Below the pieces are notes generated by a model, which saw nothing but the letters and a program-made list of their open reading frames with translations, did not search any database and had not been told where the DNA came from. From Deltaproteobacteria bacterium (GTDB lineage Bacteria > Myxococcota_A > UBA9160 > PR03), in assembly GCA_035063765.1 (NCBI GenBank), contig JAPSFT010000017.1, positions 32,478 through 96,477 on the forward strand: a stretch of 64,000 nucleotides of DNA, written 5' to 3'. The translations under genes and the position numbers were made by a program. Below are positions 8,415-16,648 of the stretch, in pieces. Within the stretch, counting starts at the first letter, position 1. Each line of letters opens with the position of its first letter.

Positions 8415-10292
8415 ATGTCGGGCGTGCGTACCCTCGGCCCTGCTTCGCCCGCGCGGCGCCTCGTCCTCTGCGTCCTGCTGGCTTCCTTCGCGGTCGCAGC
8501 CCTTCCGGCCATCGCGGGCGCCCAGGCCCCGTTCGGCCATGCGTGCACGGCGCAGGAGGGCGTGCGCTTCTGCCCGACGGTCGAGCTTGCCGACCGGGTC
8601 CCGAGCTGGGACGGTACGCCGATCGACGTCGACGTGACGATCCCCGCGCAGCGCCCCGGGCCGTATCCGGCGATCGTGATGATCCACGGCTGGGGCACGA
8701 ACAAGACGCAGTACGAGGCGACCAGCCCCGGCGGCTACGACAACCTCAGCTTCGCCAGGCGCGGCTACCTGGTCGTGAACCTCTCGATGCGCGGCTTCGG
8801 GCGGTCGTGCGGCCGCTACGAGAACGCGGACACCAGCACCAGCCCGGGTTGTACGAAGGGCTGGCTGCATCTTGCCGATCCTCGCTACGAGGCCCGCGAC
8901 GTGCAGTACCTGCTCGGGCTGCTGGCCGACGAGGGCCTGATCCGCGGACCGGTCGCCACGACCGGCGGCTCGTACGGCGGCGCGACGAGCCTGGAGCTCG
9001 CCTACCTCCGCGACCGCATCCGCCTGCCCGACGGCAGCTTCCGCCGCTGGCGCAGCCCCGGCGGCCATCCGATGCGGATCGCTGCCGCGTGGGCGATCGC
9101 GCCCTATTCGGACCTCGTCAGCGCGCTGGCTCCGAACGGGCGCTTCCTCAGCGACCGCCCCTGGACCGGGTGGCTCAGCCGTTTCCCGATCGGTGTGCCG
9201 CAGAAGAGCGTCACGAGCGGGCTCTACCTGGCGGGGCTGTTCACTGCCTTCCTGGCACCGGTCGGTGTCGACCCGAGCGCGGACATCACGACCTGGTACG
9301 GCGCGATCATGGCCGGGGAGCCGTGGCCCGCCGAGATGGCGGGCTACGTGAACGAGGTCTATCGCCACCACGGCGCGTTCTCGATCCCGGATGCGCACCC
9401 GGCGCCGATGCTGCTCCAATCGGGCTGGACCGACGACGTGTTCCCGCCGCGCGAGTCGCTGCGCCCCTACGTCACGCTGCGGCAGCGTTTCGGACCGGGG
9501 GTTCCCGTCTCGCTCCAGCTCGGCGACGTGGGGCACTCGCGTGGCTCGAACCGCGTCGAAGCCAGCACCTACCTGCGCGACGAGGGCGTGGCGTTCATCG
9601 ACCACTGGATGCGCGGCACGCGAGGCGGTCCGAAGCCCGGCGCCGTCACCGCCTTCGCGCAGACCTGCCCCCCGGACCCGGAGGCGGGTCCGTTCCACGC
9701 CCGCTCGTGGGAGCGGCTCGCGAACGGGTCGATCGGCTTCGGTGCCCGCGCTTCGCGCACGATCGTGTCGACGGGCGGTGATCCGGCCCTCGGGCAGGCC
9801 TTCGACCCGGTGTTCGGGACCCAGGATGCGTGCAAGACGGTCGCCGCGGAGATCGCGCCGGGTACCGCAACCTACGATCGGGAGAGCCCCGGTGTCCTGA
9901 TGCTCGGGCTTCCCGAGGTGGAGGCCCGGATCCGCACGGACGGCGACGGCGGCATGATCGCCGCGCGTCTGTGGGACGTGATGCCCAACGGCCAGATGCG
10001 TCTGGTGAGCCGCGGGGTCTACCGACTGCTCGAGGACCAGTGTGGCTGGATCCGCTTCCAGCTCAACGGGAACGGCTACCGCTTTCCGATTGGCCACACG
10101 ATCCGGATGGAGCTCGCGCCCAACGACGCGGACCACTACCGGAAGAGCAACCTGGCGTTCCGCGTAGAGGTCTCCCACGTGCGCATCACGTTGCCGACGC
10201 GCTCCGGGTCGAGCACCCTGCCGGCGCGGCGGGGAGGAGCCCACGGGGGATCGCGTCCGCACGCGGGCTCTCCGTGGGGCCGGAGCCGCTAG
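8415..10292 (+). CDS. Secreted CocE/NonD-type serine hydrolase (S15-like)
   Basis: 625-residue exported alpha/beta hydrolase of the CocE/X-prolyl dipeptidyl aminopeptidase (S15) superfamily, acting on an ester or amide outside the cytoplasm. The ATG at 8415 has a GGAGG eight bases upstream and opens a clear Sec signal (RRLVLCVLLASFAVAALPAIAGAQA, cleavage near AGA-QA), better than the GTG at 8391. The nucleophile serine is in TTGGSYGG (about residue 186), the acid is in SGWTDDVFP and the histidine in DVGHSRG, so a full triad is present. The C-terminal third is the jelly-roll domain usual for the family. It stands apart from the CoA-transferase pair (93 bp gap). Substrate unknown. Confidence 0.85.
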   Translation: MSGVRTLGPASPARRLVLCVLLASFAVAALPAIAGAQAPFGHACTAQEGVRFCPTVELADRVPSWDGTPIDVDVTIPAQRPGPYPAIVMIHGWGTNKTQYEATSPGGYDNLSFARRGYLVVNLSMRGFGRSCGRYENADTSTSPGCTKGWLHLADPRYEARDVQYLLGLLADEGLIRGPVATTGGSYGGATSLELAYLRDRIRLPDGSFRRWRSPGGHPMRIAAAWAIAPYSDLVSALAPNGRFLSDRPWTGWLSRFPIGVPQKSVTSGLYLAGLFTAFLAPVGVDPSADITTWYGAIMAGEPWPAEMAGYVNEVYRHHGAFSIPDAHPAPMLLQSGWTDDVFPPRESLRPYVTLRQRFGPGVPVSLQLGDVGHSRGSNRVEASTYLRDEGVAFIDHWMRGTRGGPKPGAVTAFAQTCPPDPEAGPFHARSWERLANGSIGFGARASRTIVSTGGDPALGQAFDPVFGTQDACKTVAAEIAPGTATYDRESPGVLMLGLPEVEARIRTDGDGGMIAARLWDVMPNGQMRLVSRGVYRLLEDQCGWIRFQLNGNGYRFPIGHTIRMELAPNDADHYRKSNLAFRVEVSHVRITLPTRSGSSTLPARRGGAHGGSRPHAGSPWGRSR

Positions 10293-11066
10293 CTAGCGCC
10301 CCCGGAAGCGGGGCGGGCGCTTCTCGGCGAAGGCGCGCGGACCCTCGCGCGCGTCCTCGGAGGCCAGCACGCGCGCGCCGAGCGCCTTCTCGAGCACGAA
10401 GCCGGGCTCGAGGGCGAGGGCGCGGACGGCGATCTCCTTGGCGGTGCGGACGGCGAGGGGGCCGTTGCGGCAGATCTGCTCGGCGAGGGCGAGCGCCGCC
10501 GGCAGGAGCTCCGCCTGGGGGACGACGCGGTTCACGAGGCCGACCTCGTAGGCGCGCCGGGCGTCGATGCGCTCGCCGGTGAGGAGGAGCTCCATCGCGA
10601 CGGCCCAGGGGACCTGGCGCGGGAGGCGCACGTGCGAGCCGCCGAGCGGGACGAGGCCCCAGCGCACCTCGCCGAGGCCGAAGCTCGCGTGCTCGGCGGC
10701 GACGCGCAGGTCGGTCCCGAGCACGAGCTCGAGGCCGCCCGCCACGCAGTAGCCGTTCACCGCCGCGACGACCGGCTTGAAGACGTCGGAGAGCTGCCTC
10801 TTGGTGGTGTCGGAGAAGCCCATGTCGTCGCCCGCCGTGAGCTGCTGGGCGTCGCCCTTCAGGTCCATGCCGGTGCAGAAGGCCTGCTCGCCGGCGCCGG
10901 TCAGGACCGCGACGTGGAGCTCCGGATCCGCCTGGAACGCGGCAAAGGCGGTCTCGAGGCCGACCAGCATCTCGCGCGTGAGCGCGTTGCGTGCCTCGGG
11001 GCGGTCGAGGGTGACGAGGGCGATCGCGCCGCGCCTCTCGAAGCGGATGGTGGACGGCAGCTCCAC
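10293..11066 (-). CDS. Enoyl-CoA hydratase/isomerase (crotonase)
   Basis: 257-residue crotonase, hydrating or isomerising an enoyl-CoA. The GTG at 11066 is chosen because AGGAGG lies six bases upstream and VELPSTIRFERRG matches the family's first strand. The CoA-binding and oxyanion residues are in the GEQAFCTGMDLK and NGYCVAGGLELVLG stretches, and both glutamates of canonical hydratases seem present (GGLEL and FGLGEVRWG). It is the last gene of the seven-gene minus-strand molybdenum-hydroxylase operon, two bases after the OB-fold gene. It probably follows the thiolase-like/OB-fold pair in a CoA-ester degradation route. Confidence 0.88.
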   Translation of the reverse strand: MELPSTIRFERRGAIALVTLDRPEARNALTREMLVGLETAFAAFQADPELHVAVLTGAGEQAFCTGMDLKGDAQQLTAGDDMGFSDTTKRQLSDVFKPVVAAVNGYCVAGGLELVLGTDLRVAAEHASFGLGEVRWGLVPLGGSHVRLPRQVPWAVAMELLLTGERIDARRAYEVGLVNRVVPQAELLPAALALAEQICRNGPLAVRTAKEIAVRALALEPGFVLEKALGARVLASEDAREGPRAFAEKRPPRFRGR

Positions 11067-11068
11067 GT

Positions 11069-11518
11069 TCAACCTCCTGCTTCCCGGCCGGCGCCCGCCG
11101 GCACGGCGCGCCGGAACTTCGGCAGCGTGACGCCCTCGGCCACCTCCTGGAAGACCACCACGACCGGAAGATCGATCCGGAGCTCCTCGACGGGGCAGTC
11201 CACCACCTCGCTGAGGATCCGCACGCCCTCCTCGAGCTCGATGACGGCCGGCGCATAGGGGACGCGCGCCGCGAAGCCCGGGTGCATGGCGCGCGTCACG
11301 ATCGTGTAGGTGAAGACGCGCCCGCGCCCGCTGGACGGCGTCCAGGTGAAGGCCGGCGAGCCGCAGGCCGCGCACAGTGCGCGCGGCACGTGCCGCCAGG
11401 CGCCGCAGGCGCTGCAGCGCTGGAAGCGCAGCTCGCCGCTCCGGCACGCCTCGTAGAACGCCCCGGCGAAGCCGTCCCGCCCGGGCAGGGGGAGGGCGCT
11501 CGCGTCGGCCGCCGTCAT
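11069..11518 (-). CDS. Zn-ribbon OB-fold protein (DUF35 family)
   Basis: 149-residue partner protein with an N-terminal zinc ribbon (CSACG, then CAACGSP at about residues 35-53) followed by an OB fold (GRVFTYTIV and YAPAVIELEEG). It lies 19 bp downstream of the thiolase-like gene 11538-12704 and is the second thiolase/DUF35 pair of the window. In ChsH2-Ltp2 systems the DUF35 domain is required for retro-aldol cleavage of a CoA ester. The stop codon sits inside the ribosome-binding region of the crotonase gene, so the two are translationally linked. Confidence 0.85.
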   Translation of the reverse strand: MTAADASALPLPGRDGFAGAFYEACRSGELRFQRCSACGAWRHVPRALCAACGSPAFTWTPSSGRGRVFTYTIVTRAMHPGFAARVPYAPAVIELEEGVRILSEVVDCPVEELRIDLPVVVVFQEVAEGVTLPKFRRAVPAGAGREAGG

Positions 11519-11537
11519 CGCCGGACCTCCGTTGCGC

Positions 11538-12704
11538 TCACGCGCTGCGCCCGAGGATCGCGATGCTGCCGTCCCCGAAGTCGCCCCAACCGGTCACGAC
11601 CCCGAGCTCGGCGCCGGCCACCTGCCGCTCGCCCGCCTCGCCGCGGAGCTGGCGCACCGCCTCGACCACGTGGCTCATGCCGAGCACGTGCGCCTCCGAG
11701 AGCAGGCCCCCGTGCGTGTTGACCGGCAGCTCGCCGCCGAGCTCGATGCGGCCCCCCTCGACGAAGGCGCCCCCTTCGCCGCGCTTGCAGAAGCCGCACT
11801 CCTCGAGCTGCTGGAGCAGCTCGAAGGTGAAGCAGTCGTAGATCTGGGCGAAGTCGGCGTCCGCCGGGCGCACGCCGGCCGCCGCGAAGGCGCGCGGCGC
11901 CGCGGAGCTCAGGCCGGTGCGGAAGAGGTCGGCGCGCCCCGTGATCTCGTCGGCGGGATCGGGCTGCCCGCACGCCGCCCCGAGCACCGCCACCGGGGGT
12001 CGGCGCAGGTCGCGAGCGCGCTCGGCGCTCGTCACCACCACCGCGGCCCCCCCGTCGGTCTCGAGGCAGCAGTCGAGGAGCCGATACGGGTCCGAGAGCA
12101 TCGGCGAGGCCAGGTAGTCCTCCATCGAGAGCGGGCGCCCGTGCATCACGGCGCGCGGGTTGCGCTGCGCGTGCCGGCGCATGGCCAGCGCCACGGCGCC
12201 GAGCTGCTCGGGCCGGGTCCCGAACTCGTGCATGTGGCGGCGCGCGAGGAGCGCGTACCACTGGAGCGGCGCCGTGAGCCCGTGCGGCAGGTAGTAGTCG
12301 CGCGCGATGGCGCCGCCGGGGATCGACGCCACGTCCTGCGCGACGATCTGGCGCGTACGCCGGCCCGAGTAGCCGGCCCAGCCGGCCGGCAGCAGCACGC
12401 AGTCGGCGGCGCCCGCGCTGACGGCCAGCGCAGCCGTGCCGAGCGAGGCGACCGGCGCGGCGCCCCCCACGTGGTGGGTGGTCGCGAAGCGGAGCTCCGG
12501 GCAGCCCAGGTTGGCCGCCAGCTCCTCCGCGCTCACCAGGTTCGGGAAGGGCAGGATCGCGTCGACGTCGGCGCGCGCGAGGCCCGCGTCCTCGAGGGCG
12601 GCGAGCGAGGCCTCGAGCTGGAGCCCGAGCGCGGTCGGCGCGCGCGCCACGTCGCGCGTGTACGCCGTCTCGCCGACCCCGACGATGCAGGCGCCGCCCC
12701 GCAT
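11538..12704 (-). CDS. Thiolase-fold protein lacking the nucleophilic cysteine (Ltp2-type aldolase candidate)
   Basis: 388-residue thiolase-family protein. The overall fold is clear (GACIVGVGETAYTR at the N-terminus, CLETDGGAAVVVTSAERA, and NTHGGLLSEAH near the C-terminus). Where ordinary thiolases carry the acylated cysteine, however, this one reads ATTHHVGGAAP at about residues 74-84, with valine in that place. Cysteine-less thiolase-fold enzymes such as Ltp2 are retro-aldolases that require a DUF35 partner, which is the next gene here. I therefore favour a CoA-ester retro-aldolase over a Claisen thiolase. The operon context with a molybdenum hydroxylase suggests cleavage of a hydroxylated side chain or ring. 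Confidence 0.75.
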   Translation of the reverse strand: MRGGACIVGVGETAYTRDVARAPTALGLQLEASLAALEDAGLARADVDAILPFPNLVSAEELAANLGCPELRFATTHHVGGAAPVASLGTAALAVSAGAADCVLLPAGWAGYSGRRTRQIVAQDVASIPGGAIARDYYLPHGLTAPLQWYALLARRHMHEFGTRPEQLGAVALAMRRHAQRNPRAVMHGRPLSMEDYLASPMLSDPYRLLDCCLETDGGAAVVVTSAERARDLRRPPVAVLGAACGQPDPADEITGRADLFRTGLSSAAPRAFAAAGVRPADADFAQIYDCFTFELLQQLEECGFCKRGEGGAFVEGGRIELGGELPVNTHGGLLSEAHVLGMSHVVEAVRQLRGEAGERQVAGAELGVVTGWGDFGDGSIAILGRSA

Positions 12705-12725
12705 GCCCGCGCCCCCGCCCGCTTC

Positions 12726-13706
12726 CTACTTCACGCGCTTGGTCGGCTCGATCCGGGCGAGCCGCGCCAGGTTGAGCCCGAGGATCCCCGCGCGGATCTC
12801 GTCGGTGATCTCCGGGTAGCCCCACTTCTCGCGCAGCTCGTCGGGCATCCGGAGCGTGCGTACCCAGTCCACGACGCGACGGGTGTCGTCGAAGGGCAGG
12901 TCGAGCCCCATCACGATCTTCTCGTGCGAGACCCACTGCAGCGCGGTCCCGATCGCGTGGTAGCCGCGGTAGGGCGAGCGCTGGTACCAGCCGACGATGC
13001 CCGAGAGGCTCAGGTAGAGGTTGCGGTGCTTGCCGGCGAGCCCGATCAGCTCCTCCGTGCGCGGCCAGCCCATGTGGTAGGCGATCACCTCGAGCTCGGG
13101 GAAGTCGAGGAGCACGCGGTCGAGGGCGCCGGGCATGCTGTGGGCGCTCGGCTGGGGCACGACGTACGACATCCCGGTGTGGACCGTGAGGGGTACGTGC
13201 AGCTCGCAGGCCTTCTCGTAGAAGGGCCACAGGCGCCGGTCGTCGAGGGGGCCCAGGTCCTCGGGCGCGTACACCTTGCAGAGCCGCGCGTTGCGCTCCT
13301 TGACCAGGTACTCGAGCTCCCAGATCGCGTGCTCGACCCCGCGGCGCAGGATCGGGCCCACGTTGCACTCGAGGTAGACCCGCTCCGGGTAGGGAGCGAT
13401 CTGCTCGAGCACGAAGCCGTTGCTCGACAGGCAGGTGGCGCCTCCCGTCACGTCCATCATCGGCTCGCGCAGGGCGAAGGCCACGTCGACCCCCGCCTCG
13501 TCCATGTGCTTGACGAGCTCGGAGGCGATCGGCGCCGGCCAGTGGGCGTCCTCGCCGGTGAGGCCGCGCCCCGACCAGGCGCGCATGACCCCGTCGACGC
13601 TCCCCCACCAGCGCTGGACGCCCGGGTAGTAGGCGATCTCGGCGAGGGTCTGCGGGTTCATCAGGTGGCACTCGGAGAGTGCGACGAAGGGTTCGGGCCT
13701 GGCCAC
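12726..13706 (-). CDS. Amidohydrolase-2 family protein
   Basis: 326-residue TIM-barrel amidohydrolase-related protein (ACMSD/amidohydrolase-2 branch), a metal-dependent hydrolase or decarboxylase. Metal-site candidates are VHTG (about residue 180), AYHMGWPR (about 215) and GLDLPFDDTRR (about 275). The usual N-terminal HxH is not evident: the equivalent stretch reads SECHLMN, so metal binding may be altered. It lies 13 bp downstream of the molybdenum-hydroxylase large subunit and 21 bp upstream of the thiolase-like gene, within one operon. Many members hydrolyse or decarboxylate cyclic oxidation products, which would fit here, but the substrate is unknown. Confidence 0.78.
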   Translation of the reverse strand: MARPEPFVALSECHLMNPQTLAEIAYYPGVQRWWGSVDGVMRAWSGRGLTGEDAHWPAPIASELVKHMDEAGVDVAFALREPMMDVTGGATCLSSNGFVLEQIAPYPERVYLECNVGPILRRGVEHAIWELEYLVKERNARLCKVYAPEDLGPLDDRRLWPFYEKACELHVPLTVHTGMSYVVPQPSAHSMPGALDRVLLDFPELEVIAYHMGWPRTEELIGLAGKHRNLYLSLSGIVGWYQRSPYRGYHAIGTALQWVSHEKIVMGLDLPFDDTRRVVDWVRTLRMPDELREKWGYPEITDEIRAGILGLNLARLARIEPTKRVK

Positions 13707-13719
13707 GGGGGTTCCTCCT

Positions 13720-16152
13720 CTAGAGCGGGCCGCCGGCCCCGGACGTCCGGGGCTCGCGCAGCAGGCGCCACAGGCGCTGCGGCGTCGCGGGAATCTCGGT
13801 TGCGCGCACGCCGAGCGGCGCCAGCGCGTCGTTGATCGCGCACAGCACGGCGGCGGGCGTGGTGTGGATCGCGCTCTCGCCGGCGCCCTTGGCCCCGAGC
13901 GGCGTGAAGGGCGAGGGCGTGACCAGGGCCGCCTTCACGGTCTCGGGCACGTCGTGGATGGCGGGCAGCAGGTAGTCCATCAGCGAGGTCACGAGCGGCT
14001 GGCCCGACTCGTCGTACACGTACTCCTCGAGCAGCGCCGCACCGATCCCCTGGGCGACACCGCCCTGGATCATCCCGTCGACGTTGGCGGGGTTCAGGCG
14101 GGTGCCGCAGTCGTCGACGATCCAGTACCCGCCGATCGTGACCAGCCCGGTCTCGCGGTCGATCTCGAGCTGGACGCAGTGGCAGGCGTTCGCGGCGGTG
14201 AGGTAGCTCTTGGCGCGGCCCTGCTCGTCGGCCGGGGTCCGGCCCGAGGCGGTCCAGGCGTAGGTGGCCTCGGGGCGCGGGTCGATCCCGGCCGGCAGCA
14301 GATCGGAGCGCGCGAGCATCGTCCCGGCCACCTGCGCGAGCGGCAGCTCGGCGCCAGCGACGCCCGGCACGAGGAGCCGCCCGTCGCGCAGCTCGACCTG
14401 TCCGGCGGGCACCCCGAGCAGGTGCGCTGCCACCCGGACGAGCTTCTCGCGCAGGCGGTCGGCGGCCCCGAGCACGGCGCCGGTCAGCGCCACGCCGAGC
14501 CGGCTCCCGCCCGGGCCGAAGTGGGGCGGCGCCGAGAGCGTGTCCTGCGGCACCACGCGCACGTCGCCGGGCTCGACGCCGAAGTAGTCGGCGAGCAGCT
14601 GCGCCGCCACCGTGTACTGGCCCTGGCCCTCGAGCGCGAAGCCCACCCGCACCACGATGCGCCCGAGCATGTCGATACCCACCGTGGCGCCCTCGGGCAC
14701 GCCGGTGCCGGCCACGCCGACGATCGCGTAGGCGTTCCAGTCGAAGACCCCGGGCTCGATCGTGCTCACGAGGCCGATCCCGACGAGCCGGCCCTGGGCG
14801 CGCGCCTCCGCCTGCTCGCGGCGCAGCCGCGCGTAGTCCGAGAGCTCGAGCACCCGGTCGAGGGCCGCGACGTAGTCCCCGCTGTCGTACTCGTTGCCGC
14901 TCGCGATCGTGTAGGGGAAGCGGTCGCTCGGGATGTAGTTGCGGCGGCGCAGCTCGCCCGGGTCGATCCCGAGATCGCGCGCCGCCACGTCCAGCATCTG
15001 CTCGAGGACGAGGTTGTGGGGCGGCGGGCCGAGCCCCCGATAGGGGCTCGTCGGGAGCTTGTGCGTGACCACCAGCGTGAGCCGGTACTCCGCCACCGGG
15101 ATCGCGTAGCAGCCGGTGAAGCTCGCGAGCGGCTTGGCGGCCGAGAGCGCGCCGAAGTTCTCGCCGGTGGCGCCGATGTCCTCCACGAGCTCGACGCGCA
15201 GGCCGGTCACGAGGCCGTCACTGCGGACGGCGATCGACGCGTCGTAGTGTCGGTCCCAGGCCTGGCCGCCCCCGGCGATCAGGTACTCCGTGCGGTCCTC
15301 GATCCACTTGACCGGCGCCCCGCCCGCCTTGCGGGAGAGCAGCGTCGCGATGTCGGTGCCGCGCGCGCCGCCCTTGCCCCCGAAGCTCCCGCCGTGCGGC
15401 TGCGCGACGATCCGCACCCGGTTCGAGGGCAGGCCGTGGACCAGCGAGCGGCCGAGCGCCATGTGCGACGGGCTCTGGAAGCTGCCGTGGCAGGTGAGGC
15501 TGCCCTCGACCGGGTCCCACTGGGCGACGACGCCGAAGGTCTCGAGCGGGTTCGCCCCGAGGCGATGCCAGCGGAAGCGCTCGCGGTACACCCGGTCGGC
15601 CCCCGCGAAGGCCGCCTCGACGTCGCCCCAGGTGAAGGTGCGCTGCAGCACGACGTTGCTGCCCTGCTCCGGGAAGAGCAGGGCGGCGCCGGGTTGCATC
15701 GCCTCGAAGGGGTCCACGGCGGCCGGCAGCGGCTCGTAGTCCACGACGATCCGCTCGAGCGCGTCCTCGGCGAGGGCGCGGCTCGTGGCCGCCACCGCCG
15801 CGACCGGCTCGCCCACGAAGCGCACCGTGCCGATCGCCAGGCAGGGCGCGCCCCAGCCCTCGGGCGCGCTCGGGCCGGGCTGGGTCCAGCGCCCGGCGTC
15901 CGTGCCGTCCACGACCGCGACCACGCCGGGCAGCTCGCGGGCCGCGCTCGCGTCGAGCGAGGCGATCCGGGCGTGCGGGTAGGGGCTGCGCAGGATCGCG
16001 CAGTGCAGCATGCCCGGGAACGAGAGGTCGTCCACGAAGCGCGCGCGGCCGCTGAGCAGCAGGGGATCCTCGACGCGCGGCACCGAGCGCCCGATGAAGC
16101 GGGGCTCGCTCGCGGGCAGGTCCTCGATCCGCTTCGGGATGTCGGCCGCCAC
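13720..16152 (-). CDS. Molybdenum hydroxylase large subunit (xanthine dehydrogenase/CoxL family)
   Basis: 810-residue molybdopterin-cytosine-dinucleotide subunit of a xanthine-dehydrogenase-family hydroxylase. It contains QPHGGSFGGKGG (cofactor loop, about 251-262) and the catalytic glutamate in KGAGESAI near residue 755. The active-site loop reads SPYRGLGPPPHN (about 369-380). It lacks the cysteine of form I CO dehydrogenase (AYRCSFR) and even the usual arginine of form II (AYRGAGR), so it is probably not a CO dehydrogenase but a hydroxylase of an aldehyde, heterocycle or acyl-CoA. One base separates it from the 2Fe-2S subunit gene. XdhC/MocA/CoxG maturation genes are 11 kb away. Confidence 0.87.
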   Translation of the reverse strand: MAADIPKRIEDLPASEPRFIGRSVPRVEDPLLLSGRARFVDDLSFPGMLHCAILRSPYPHARIASLDASAARELPGVVAVVDGTDAGRWTQPGPSAPEGWGAPCLAIGTVRFVGEPVAAVAATSRALAEDALERIVVDYEPLPAAVDPFEAMQPGAALLFPEQGSNVVLQRTFTWGDVEAAFAGADRVYRERFRWHRLGANPLETFGVVAQWDPVEGSLTCHGSFQSPSHMALGRSLVHGLPSNRVRIVAQPHGGSFGGKGGARGTDIATLLSRKAGGAPVKWIEDRTEYLIAGGGQAWDRHYDASIAVRSDGLVTGLRVELVEDIGATGENFGALSAAKPLASFTGCYAIPVAEYRLTLVVTHKLPTSPYRGLGPPPHNLVLEQMLDVAARDLGIDPGELRRRNYIPSDRFPYTIASGNEYDSGDYVAALDRVLELSDYARLRREQAEARAQGRLVGIGLVSTIEPGVFDWNAYAIVGVAGTGVPEGATVGIDMLGRIVVRVGFALEGQGQYTVAAQLLADYFGVEPGDVRVVPQDTLSAPPHFGPGGSRLGVALTGAVLGAADRLREKLVRVAAHLLGVPAGQVELRDGRLLVPGVAGAELPLAQVAGTMLARSDLLPAGIDPRPEATYAWTASGRTPADEQGRAKSYLTAANACHCVQLEIDRETGLVTIGGYWIVDDCGTRLNPANVDGMIQGGVAQGIGAALLEEYVYDESGQPLVTSLMDYLLPAIHDVPETVKAALVTPSPFTPLGAKGAGESAIHTTPAAVLCAINDALAPLGVRATEIPATPQRLWRLLREPRTSGAGGPL

Positions 16153-16153
16153 C

Positions 16154-16648
16154 TCAGCCCCCCGCGGCCCCGGCCGCGCGCAGCTTCGCCGCCGCCAGCC
16201 GGACCGCCTCGAGGATCGCCTGGTAGCCGGTGCAGCGGCAGATCTGCCCGCCGAGGGCCTCGCGGATCGCCTCGTCGCTCGGCTCGGGGTCGTCGGCCAG
16301 GAGCTCGTGGATGGTGAGCAGCATGCCCGGCGTGCAGAAGCCGCACTGGAGGCCGCGCGCCTCCCGGAAGGCCTCCTGGATCGGGTGCAGCTCGCCGTCG
16401 CGCGCGAGCGCCTCGACGGTGGTGACCTGCGCCCCGTCGGCCTGCACGGCGAGCATCAGGCAGGAGCGCACGGCGCGGCCGTCGAGCAGCACGTTGCACG
16501 CGCCACAGACGCCGTGCTCGCAGCCGACGTGGGTGCCGGTGAGACCCAGCGTGTGGCGCAGGAAGTCGGCCAGCGTGGTGCGCGGCTCGACGCGCTCCTC
16601 GCGGGCGGAGCCGTTCACGACGACGCGGATCGCCACCGGCTCAGGCAC
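16154..16648 (-). CDS. Molybdenum hydroxylase 2Fe-2S subunit (CoxS type)
   Basis: 164-residue small subunit with two [2Fe-2S] clusters that pass electrons from the molybdenum site to FAD. The plant-type ferredoxin domain has CEHGVCGAC with a later C in AVRSC. The helical domain has CGFCTPGM and CRCTGYQAI. The GTG at 16648 gives the usual length and overlaps the end of the FAD-subunit gene (translational coupling); a GTG four codons later is also possible. The order FAD subunit, 2Fe-2S subunit, Mo subunit is that of coxM-coxS-coxL operons. Confidence 0.9.
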   Translation of the reverse strand: MPEPVAIRVVVNGSAREERVEPRTTLADFLRHTLGLTGTHVGCEHGVCGACNVLLDGRAVRSCLMLAVQADGAQVTTVEALARDGELHPIQEAFREARGLQCGFCTPGMLLTIHELLADDPEPSDEAIREALGGQICRCTGYQAILEAVRLAAAKLRAAGAAGG

